From JALCSJ01 sp036788835 (GTDB lineage Bacteria; Bacillota; Negativicutes; Acidaminococcales; Acidaminococcaceae), in assembly GCA_036788835.1 (NCBI GenBank), contig DAIQMR010000049.1, positions 1 to 9,732 on the forward strand: a stretch of 9,732 bases of DNA. The letters run 5' to 3'. Below are positions 1 through 5,047 of this stretch, piece by piece. A program made the position numbers and the translations under genes. Position 1 is the stretch's first letter; the number at the start of each line of letters is the position of its first letter. The notes under the pieces are model-generated. The model searched no databases, had not been told where the DNA came from, and saw only the letters and a program-made list of their open reading frames with translations.

Positions 1-106
1 CGATAGGAGGCGCCTGGACATCGGACATTTTCAACAATTTTACTTTGCAGCCAACTGGGTAGTCTTTTCTTAGCTGTTCAAGGAGTTCTTTACTAGGCAT
101 TCTCAT
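1..106 (-). CDS. DUF4314 family protein, N-terminal part (cut by the left edge)
   Basis: The 35 visible codons read MRMPSKELLEQLRKDYPVG, then a stretch ending in DVQAPPIG. The motifs YPVG, K(M)SD and QAPPIG are the opening of DUF4314 proteins, small (about 70-80 aa) proteins of unknown function found in mobile elements of Bacillota. I chose the ATG at 106 because family members begin M-x-x-P-S and a GGTG lies six bases upstream; an ATG at 100 is the alternative. The start overlaps the 3' end of the virulence-related gene by 14 bp, so the two are probably translationally coupled. The rest of the gene lies outside the window. Family assignment is from memory of the motif; the role is unknown. 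Confidence 0.7.
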   Translation of the reverse strand, partial: MRMPSKELLEQLRKDYPVGCKVKLLKMSDVQAPPI

Positions 107-779
107 GTTTAGCACCATCTCTGAAAGCTGCGTTGCCGGTAAGGTTCCTAAGCAGGGCCTTCCTTATGGCCTTATAATCTTGCCCTATAAATCCTAAGCG
201 GAGCAGGAAGCATCGGAATGCATAGCGTTCATTTGTCGGGTGCTGTTCCTTTGCCGTGACTCTTTTCTGGTTTCTGGCCATATCGCATAAGGCGCATACT
301 AGCTTGCCGTAGGCTTCGACCATGCCTACACCATTGGGCTCTACCTTAAACCAAGGGAAGGAAATCTTGTCTCCTTCGTCTATTGCTTCAGGAAGTTCCT
401 CAATGCCTAAAGCCTTTTGAATCAAGGTGCCCTTGGCTTCTAGCAGCTTGTTTAAGTTCTCAACTGCTTCAGGTGTAAATGTCTCTTTGGGTAGCTGAAT
501 GGTGAGGGCTATTTGTTGAGGCTCATCTTTTCTTTCGATTTCTTCTACACTATTTTCTGCAGTAAAGCCTTTTTTAGCTAAGTCCTCGATTAGGCTTTCG
601 GCAATAATGCTTTTAACGTCTGGGATTTCAAGGGTGCCGTTCTTGTCTACCAGGCAGCTGCCAATCTTGTAAGCGAAACTCGGAGCGCCTTGGTACTCGG
701 CCTTGCAGACTACAAACTCGCTAATGGCCTCTACTAATTCTTTTCTTTCAGTTCCTTTTACGTTGTAGTTAATTCTCAT
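93..779 (-). CDS. virulence-related protein of integrative elements (function unknown)
   Basis: This 228-aa protein has no signal peptide or membrane segment. It resembles the family usually labelled virulence protein in Clostridia elements: it opens MRINYNVKGTERKELVEAISE, has a GAPSFAYKIG segment near residue 35, a middle part ending in a helix with LLEAKGTLIQKALG, and a conserved C-terminal block with FPWF, CALCDMARNQKRVTAKE, YAFRCFLLRLGFIG and RKALLRNLTGNAAF. The label is historical and no biochemical role is known to me. The frame is open 17 codons further upstream, but the ATG at 779 has AGGAGG nine bases before it and matches the family N-terminus. It lies downstream of the two recombinases and overlaps DUF4314. 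A diverged copy of the recombinase promoter module (812-840) precedes it. Confidence 0.8.
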   Translation of the reverse strand: MRINYNVKGTERKELVEAISEFVVCKAEYQGAPSFAYKIGSCLVDKNGTLEIPDVKSIIAESLIEDLAKKGFTAENSVEEIERKDEPQQIALTIQLPKETFTPEAVENLNKLLEAKGTLIQKALGIEELPEAIDEGDKISFPWFKVEPNGVGMVEAYGKLVCALCDMARNQKRVTAKEQHPTNERYAFRCFLLRLGFIGQDYKAIRKALLRNLTGNAAFRDGAKHENA

Positions 780-811
780 TTTGTAATACCTCCTATTGTT
801 TTGGTATGTGT

Positions 812-840
812 ATATTCCCTCTAAAGGCACATAATAGCAA
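812..840 (-). promoter_or_regulatory. candidate promoter of the virulence-related gene
   Basis: On the minus strand TTGCTA (835-840) and GAATAT (812-817) are separated by 17 bp. The -10 is a poor consensus match (3/6). The surrounding sequence aligns with the two better promoter modules at 3763-3791 and 4003-4031: TTTAGAGG before the -10, CACATAC after it, then AGGAGG. That shared layout is the main reason to list it. Confidence 0.35.
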
Positions 841-867
841 GCAATTTAGCGCAAGTATCTGGTATAC

Positions 868-2454
868 TTACAGCTTATATGTTTTGGAAAGACCGCCCTT
901 AAAATTGAATACCAGACGGTCATATTCATAGACGGTTACGGATTCTATGGACCACAGCCAAAGGTCTGGGCTGAATGAGGTCAAGAGGTCTTTGGCTTCA
1001 CGTAATTGACTGATGAAATCGGCTAGAGCCTTGGTACGAGATTTGCGTAGCTTGATTTTGTTTTCTAGCTCATTAATACTTTTCTTTAAGGTTTCATCCC
1101 TATCAGAAAGCTCTTTGTACCTGGCATGGAACTTGTCTTGGTCCATAGCGGTAAGGGCGTTCTCTCTGATAGCATTTTCTAAAAGGCTATCTGTTACATC
1201 TTTTTCACTTTGCAGTTTAATAAGCTTTTCCTCAGATTTTGTGCAGTCAGTGAGCTTTACGGAGATGTTTTCACATTCAGCTATAATCTCGCCTTTAAAG
1301 GTGATGAGGGAGTTGAATACCTCCACAAAGGCCTTCTCTACGACTTTCTCATCTAAATGGAAATCAGAAGGGCAGCGCTCTTTCTTGGAAAACCTCTTGT
1401 TGCATTGCCAGATGATTCTTCTGTATTTATCGGTTGAATGCCATACCTTAGAGCCATAGTAGCTTCCGCAGGTGCCGCAGATTAGCTTCCCGCTCATCAG
1501 CCTGTCCTGAGAATAACATCTTGTCCTTTTCTTAAGTGTTACCTGGGCCTGGACTAAATCAAATATTTGAGCGGGGATAATGGCCGGATGGCTGTTTTCT
1601 ACATAGTATTGAGGTACCTCGCCTTCGTTTACTTTTTTCTTTTTGGTAAGGAAATCTGTGGTAAAGGACTTTTGCAGGATGGCATCACCTTTATACTTTT
1701 CATTCTTTAGGATGCTTTCTACGGTTGTCGAGTGCCACATTTTTTTGCCTGCAGGAGAGGGAATGCCTTTGGCCATAAGATGCTTGGAAATATTAATGGG
1801 GGCCTTGCCGTCTAGGAACAGCCGGTAAATTAGTTTCACTGTTTCTGCTTCCTCAGGCACAATCTCAGGTCTGCCGTTGGAGCCTTTTTTGTAACCAAGG
1901 AAGTGTTTATATGGAAGCATGATTTTACCATCCTGAAAGCTTTTCCGCTGGCCCCAGGTGACGTTTTCCGATATGCTACGGCTTTCCTCCTGGGCCAAAG
2001 AGGACATAATGGTAATAAGAAGTTCGCCCTTGGAATCCATTGTATAAATACTTTCCTTTTCAAAAAAAACCTCGATATTTTTCTCTTTGAGCTTTCTTAC
2101 TGTGGTTAAAGTGTCTACGGTGTTTCTGGCAAATCGGGAGACGGATTTCGTAAGGATAAGGTCAATCTTGCCGGCAAGGGCGTCTGCTATCATCCTATTA
2201 AAACCATCACGCTTCTTAGTGCTTGTGGCGGATCTGCCTTCGTCTGTATAGATTCCGACAAAATCCCACTCGGTCTTTGCCTTGATGTATTTGGTGTAAT
2301 AATCTATTTGCGCTTCATAGGAATTAGCCTGCTCCTCCTGTTCAGTAGATACTCTGGCATAGGCTGCTACTTTCTTTTTGGCTACAGGCAACTTTAGCGC
2401 TTCATTCGGTAAAACTTTTAGGGCCGGGGTTATTACCCTTACTTTCTTTTCCAT
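868..2454 (-). CDS. large serine recombinase, second of a tandem pair
   Basis: A 528-aa site-specific recombinase expected to integrate and excise the element through a 5'-phosphoserine intermediate. The resolvase-type catalytic domain spans about residues 28-175: YARVS gives the nucleophile Ser36, and the later motifs YTDEG (69-73), TKSVSRFARNTV (102-113) and AQEESRSISEN (154-164) are intact. A recombinase domain (about 185-310) follows, then a zinc ribbon with Cys326, Cys329, Cys351 and Cys361, a charged probable coiled coil (about 400-475), and a C-terminal tail. Length is normal for the family. Start at the ATG at 2454, nine bases after GGAGG; a longer frame to 2514 lacks an SD. The first 16 bp overlap the end of the upstream recombinase, and the SD lies inside that gene, so the pair should be co-translated. 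It is clearly a different protein from its partner rather than a recent copy. Confidence 0.95.
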   Translation of the reverse strand: MEKKVRVITPALKVLPNEALKLPVAKKKVAAYARVSTEQEEQANSYEAQIDYYTKYIKAKTEWDFVGIYTDEGRSATSTKKRDGFNRMIADALAGKIDLILTKSVSRFARNTVDTLTTVRKLKEKNIEVFFEKESIYTMDSKGELLITIMSSLAQEESRSISENVTWGQRKSFQDGKIMLPYKHFLGYKKGSNGRPEIVPEEAETVKLIYRLFLDGKAPINISKHLMAKGIPSPAGKKMWHSTTVESILKNEKYKGDAILQKSFTTDFLTKKKKVNEGEVPQYYVENSHPAIIPAQIFDLVQAQVTLKKRTRCYSQDRLMSGKLICGTCGSYYGSKVWHSTDKYRRIIWQCNKRFSKKERCPSDFHLDEKVVEKAFVEVFNSLITFKGEIIAECENISVKLTDCTKSEEKLIKLQSEKDVTDSLLENAIRENALTAMDQDKFHARYKELSDRDETLKKSINELENKIKLRKSRTKALADFISQLREAKDLLTSFSPDLWLWSIESVTVYEYDRLVFNFKGGLSKTYKL

Positions 2455-3737
2455 CTGGTTAAGCCTCCTTTTCTGCCGGTTTCTTTGGCGATTAATTTCA
2501 TTTCTTCTGTCCAACTGTCCTTCCGGGATTTATGCTCCCAGGTAAGGATTTTTTCTTTATTATCTTTAAAATGGAATTCTAGGATATTTGGTGCCCTTGC
2601 TTTTATATATGCTACTTTCTTAGCGAAGATTTCTGCGTTAAAGGCTTGGAGGCCTAAGGCCTTAGCCGTTACTTCTAACAAAATATCCTCTGGAACATTC
2701 CTGGATTCAGGGCAGGCAGCTTTATCAAAGCGCTCAGTTAATCCGCAAGTCCAGGTATAGCCTTTATGAGTTTTCTTCCTAATATAGTGCTTGCCACAAG
2801 AGCCACAAATAAGCATTCCTGTAAAGGAATAGGTTTTTCTGGTAATCTTGGTCTGTGGTTTATTAAGAAGCTCTTGAACGGCTTTGAAAGTGGCCATATC
2901 AATAATAACAGGATGGTTATCTTCTACGCTGTACATAGGATAGATGCCATTATTAGGAAGTTTCTTTTTGCTTAAGTGGTCGGCTACGTATTCCTTCTGC
3001 AGGAGTAATTCACCTGTGTATTTTTCATTCCTTAAAATATAATCTATCCCATGTTCAGTCCAGAGCTTGCCCATTCGGGTGGGAATACCCTCCTTGGTAA
3101 GTTTTCGGGCAATAGTCCGCTTGCCAAGGCCATGAAGGTAGGCGTCAAATATCTGACGCACGATTTTAGCTTCTTCTTCGACGATAATAAGGCTTCCGTC
3201 CTTTTGCCTTCTGTAGCCCAGAATAGTGAGACTAGGCATTATTCCTTCACTAAAGCTTTTTCGTACCCGCCATTTACAGTTATCGCTGACGGATTTGCTT
3301 TCCTCCTGAGCCACGGAAGCCAAAAGGGTGAGGAGCAGTTCGCCCTCACTACTTTTAGTGTGGATGTTCTGCTCCTCGAAATATACGTCGATATTTAGTT
3401 CTTTAAGCTTTCTTACTGCCGATAAAAGCGTGACAGTATTTCTGGCAAACCGGGAGACGGATTTGGTTATTACCATATCTATCTTTCCGGCCAGACAATC
3501 TGCCAGGAGCCGTTTAAACTCCGGGCGGTTGGCCTTGGTGCCGGTAATGCCTTCATCCGCATAGACACCTTTGTATTCCCATGTGGGTGTTCTTTGGATG
3601 AAGGAACTGTAATAGCTGACCTGAGCAGCAAGGGAGTGGAGCATGGTTTCCTTATCTGAGGATACCCTAGTGTATGCCGCTACCCTTAGCCGTTTAAACT
3701 GAAGTTCTTTTTTTCTGTCTATCTTGAGTATTTTCAT
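2439..3737 (-). CDS. large serine recombinase, first of a tandem pair
   Basis: This 432-aa recombinase has the same domain order as its neighbour. The catalytic domain is at about 18-165, with YTRVS carrying Ser26, YADEG (59-63), TKSVSRFARNTV (91-102) and AQEESKSVSDN (143-153). The recombinase domain is at about 168-295, and the zinc ribbon has Cys311, Cys314, Cys331 and Cys342. It lacks the long coiled coil seen in the neighbour; after the ribbon there is only a short segment ending SWTEEMKLIAKETGRKGG and a basic tail. It is therefore about 100 residues shorter. The coiled coil steers synapsis in this family, so this member may depend on its partner (inference). Start at ATG 3737, seven bases after AGGAGG; the frame extends nine codons further up, into the promoter. 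The end overlaps the next recombinase by 16 bp. Confidence 0.95.
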   Translation of the reverse strand: MKILKIDRKKELQFKRLRVAAYTRVSSDKETMLHSLAAQVSYYSSFIQRTPTWEYKGVYADEGITGTKANRPEFKRLLADCLAGKIDMVITKSVSRFARNTVTLLSAVRKLKELNIDVYFEEQNIHTKSSEGELLLTLLASVAQEESKSVSDNCKWRVRKSFSEGIMPSLTILGYRRQKDGSLIIVEEEAKIVRQIFDAYLHGLGKRTIARKLTKEGIPTRMGKLWTEHGIDYILRNEKYTGELLLQKEYVADHLSKKKLPNNGIYPMYSVEDNHPVIIDMATFKAVQELLNKPQTKITRKTYSFTGMLICGSCGKHYIRKKTHKGYTWTCGLTERFDKAACPESRNVPEDILLEVTAKALGLQAFNAEIFAKKVAYIKARAPNILEFHFKDNKEKILTWEHKSRKDSWTEEMKLIAKETGRKGGLTRWKRK

Positions 3738-3762
3738 GCTCCGACCTCCTTTTGTATGTGAC

Positions 3763-3791
3763 ATATTACCTCTGAAGCGTGATTATATCAA
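3763..3791 (-). promoter_or_regulatory. candidate promoter of the recombinase operon
   Basis: On the minus strand TTGATA (3786-3791, 5/6 to the sigma-A -35 consensus) is 17 bp from TAATAT (3763-3768). The -35 overlaps the TGA stop (3788-3790) of the SHOCT-like gene. An AGGAGG follows at 3745-3750, then the recombinase ATG at 3737. The same layout recurs at 4003-4031. Confidence 0.55.
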
Positions 3792-3955
3792 GCACAAAGA
3801 GGTGCTAAGATAGGTTGAAACTTATTTGCTAACTGAATATCAATGAACTTGTATTCCGCATCGTCTATAAGGCCTTTCTCGGCCATGTCCTTTACGATGC
3901 TCATTGCTACTCGGTATTTTAGTTCTTTGGTGAAAAGTTCTTCTGTATATGCCAT
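3788..3955 (-). CDS. SHOCT-like small protein
   Basis: A 55-aa reading frame starting MAYTEELFTKELKYRV and ending FQPILAPLCA. The pattern of a helix followed by AEKGLIDDAEYKFID matches the SHOCT-type helical hairpin (helix, G-L-I, acidic turn, E-(Y/F)). Small proteins of this kind commonly sit directly upstream of serine recombinases in integrative elements; their role is unknown, but a DNA- or partner-binding accessory role in recombination is plausible (inference). The ATG at 3955 is poorly served: the nearest SD-like GGAG is 17 bases upstream. A 15-codon frame beginning MSHTKGG (from 4004) ends in TAA one base before this ATG and could couple translation. Transcribed together with the recombinases. 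Confidence 0.65.
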   Translation of the reverse strand: MAYTEELFTKELKYRVAMSIVKDMAEKGLIDDAEYKFIDIQLANKFQPILAPLCA

Positions 3956-3984
3956 TTTATCGTTTAAAGTTTCTCCTTTCTTTT

Positions 3985-4032
3985 CCTCCTTTCGTATGAG
4001 ACATGTTAGCTCTGAAGCAAGGTTTTATCAAG
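3985..4032 (-). repeat. 48-bp imperfect direct repeat, copy B (copy A at 3745-3792)
   Basis: The two copies match at 41 of 48 positions by eye. Each contains, on the minus strand, TTGATA, 17 bp including GCTTCAGAG, a TAA(C/T)AT box, then (T/C)ATACRAAAGGAGG. The repeat thus carries a complete promoter plus SD, and one copy lies before the SHOCT-like gene and one before the recombinases. A weaker third version is at about 789-840. Duplication of an expression module is the simplest explanation. Confidence 0.7.
4003..4031 (-). promoter_or_regulatory. candidate promoter of the SHOCT-like gene
   Basis: On the minus strand TTGATA (4026-4031) is 17 bp from TAACAT (4003-4008). It lies in repeat copy B, about 50 bp upstream of the ATG at 3955, and just downstream of a 6-bp-stem hairpin at 4030-4046. 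Confidence 0.5.
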
Positions 4033-4310
4033 GCGTTTAGCGCCTTAGAAACTGAAAGCAGTCTACATAATGGTAGGGCGGTAAATATCTCTAAAACAAT
4101 TATTGTGTTTTACGGGCGGTTGCTTTCACGAAATAATTCGCATAAGTTTTGAGGGGGGTATACCTCCCAAAGTCAGCGCCCATAAAAGCAAGGGGCCCCA
4201 TTTATCTCTGCGGGTAATAGACCGCTTAACGTATGGCCAATCGCACGCAGGAAAACAGCGAAATCATAAGGGCGATTGAGGCCCATAGCTATCTCGCCAT
4301 AAGCCTCTCA
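4030..4310. other. hairpin-rich non-coding region (candidate structured RNA or single-strand DNA signal)
   Basis: About 280 bp without a convincing gene, filled with inverted repeats that nest or follow one another. They are: AAGGCG/CGCCTT (4030-4035, 4041-4046); TGAAAGCA/TGCTTTCA (4053-4060, 4121-4128) enclosing TAAAACA/TGTTTTA (4092-4098, 4106-4112); CGAA/TTCG (4129-4140); a 9-bp stem with one mismatch (4148-4171); the palindrome GGGGCCCC (4192-4199); GCGG/CCGC (4210-4225); CAATCGC/GCGATTG (4238-4244, 4272-4278); and a two-part stem GAGGC/GCCTC (4278-4282, 4303-4307) around ATAGC/GCCAT (4285-4289, 4296-4300). Such packing fits a structured RNA read leftward with the operon. A single-strand origin or transfer origin are alternatives. 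A 33-codon frame (4100-4201, minus) inside has no SD. Confidence 0.5.
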
Positions 4311-4324
4311 GTCCTTAGTACAGC

Positions 4325-4663
4325 TTATTGAAGCAAATTGTCGTTAACCGCATGAAACAGCTTATCTCTGGTGTCATAACCCTCTTTTAGCCAACGCTGC
4401 GTTGAGGCGAAAAGTTCGTCTACAACAGTACCTATATTTTCTCGTGGGACTCGGAACACCGATTTTACGAGACAAGAGTTTCCGAACCAAAGATAGATAT
4501 TGGCGGGCTTCGTTAAACGCACAGTTCTGGTACAGCTAATTTCAACATTGAAGCAATTCCCGAAATCTCGGTAAATAACCCGTTCAAGGTCTATGAACTT
4601 GATTTCATATTCCTTTCCTAAACTTTTCCTTAATTGATTTTGCATAGTAATTGCATTTGCCAT
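4325..4663 (-). CDS. hypothetical protein, 112 aa, between the origin and the structured region
   Basis: I do not recognise this family. The protein begins MANAITMQNQLRKSLGKEYE and has a mixed alpha/beta look: a central block of alternating hydrophobic residues (FNVEISCTRTVRL, NIYLWFG) and a C-terminal helical part with VVDELFASTQRWLKEGYDTRDKLFHAVNDNLLQ. It has no signal peptide, membrane segment, cysteine cluster or obvious HTH. The ATG at 4663 has AGGAGG eight to nine bases upstream, so translation is well supported. It lies immediately downstream of the iteron field. No good promoter is visible just upstream (TTGAAA at 4743-4748 lacks a convincing -10), so it may be read through from the primase. 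An origin-associated role is possible from position only. Confidence 0.75.
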   Translation of the reverse strand: MANAITMQNQLRKSLGKEYEIKFIDLERVIYRDFGNCFNVEISCTRTVRLTKPANIYLWFGNSCLVKSVFRVPRENIGTVVDELFASTQRWLKEGYDTRDKLFHAVNDNLLQ

Positions 4664-4812
4664 TGTTAATTCCTCCTAATTTGTTAGTTTTATTTTGGTT
4701 TTTATTTGTTGGTACTATTTATTGAAGCGTTTAACCACATCCTTTCAATGTTTTTGGTGACAGTGGTGACAGTACGATGACATAACTTTTCTGAACTGTC
4801 ACCTCGCTACAG

Positions 4813-4829
4813 CCCCATGCCTTATGGGG
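4813..4829. repeat. hairpin inside the origin
   Basis: CCCCAT and ATGGGG form a perfect 6-bp stem with a 5-base loop. ACCTC (4801-4805) and GAGGT (4833-4837) add an outer stem, and two oppositely oriented iterons lie beyond that. A short T-run follows on the plus strand, but no rightward gene precedes it, so a terminator is unlikely; a cruciform or priming site in the origin is more plausible. Confidence 0.5.
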
Positions 4830-4838
4830 TCAGAGGTT

Positions 4839-4962
4839 TTTAGTGACAGTAGTGACAGTAAATCAAATTCCATTTTTATGTACACAGTTATTTTGCGTAT
4901 ATACTGTTTGATTATTTTATTTTTCTACTGAAATTAAGAATACTGTCACTACTGTCACTAAA
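4839..4962. repeat. 22-bp perfect inverted repeat around the AT-rich core
   Basis: The arms 4839-4860 and 4941-4962 are exact reverse complements. Each consists of two tandem iterons AGTGACAGT, preceded by TTT and followed by A. The 80 bp between them are largely A and T. The arms lie exactly symmetric about the centre of the whole iteron field. Confidence 0.9.
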
Positions 4963-5047
4963 TCTTGAAGAAGGGCATTAATACTGGGCATAGGCAGGTG
5001 ACAGTTGTGTGTTTTTACTGTCACCGAACTGTCACCACTGTCACTTG

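Larger units (their letters stand above)
4756..5045. other. iteron-type replication origin (candidate)
   Basis: Eleven exact copies of the 9-mer RGTGACAGT: on the plus strand at 4756, 4765, 4842, 4851 and 4997, and on the minus strand at 4795, 4942, 4951, 5017, 5028 and 5037 (left ends). A degenerate copy is at 4776-4784. Several are tandem with no spacer. Mirror positions agree about a centre at 4900/4901: 4756 with 5037, 4765 with 5028, 4776 with 5017, 4842 with 4951, 4851 with 4942, and 4795 with 4997 (one base off). The core, about 4860-4941, is very AT-rich and could melt. The field ends two bases from the stop codon of the primase-helicase gene. Phage P4 alpha protein, a primase-helicase, binds iterons with a GGTGAACAG core (from memory), a notably similar word. 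No gene fits inside. Confidence 0.8.

Noticed and set aside
1013..3564. Several open frames of 60-150 codons on the plus strand opposite the two recombinases, and others opposite the primase gene.
   Set aside because: They lie antisense to genes with clear motifs, lack ribosome binding sites and have low-complexity Ser/Phe/Leu-rich translations typical of mirrored coding DNA.
4100..4201. A 33-codon minus-strand frame (from ATG at 4201) containing MGADFGRYTPLKTYANYF.
   Set aside because: The translation looks somewhat protein-like, but there is no SD and it lies wholly inside the inverted-repeat region. It may be a relic; not enough to call a gene.
4801..4841. Stem-loop followed by a T-run, resembling a rho-independent terminator on the plus strand.
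   Set aside because: No rightward gene lies upstream, the outer and inner stems are interrupted, and on the minus strand (the strand in use) no U-run follows.
4756..5045. Repeated short units that could suggest a CRISPR array or a minisatellite.
   Set aside because: The units are 9 bp, on both strands, mirror-symmetric and without regular spacers, which fits iterons and not a CRISPR array.
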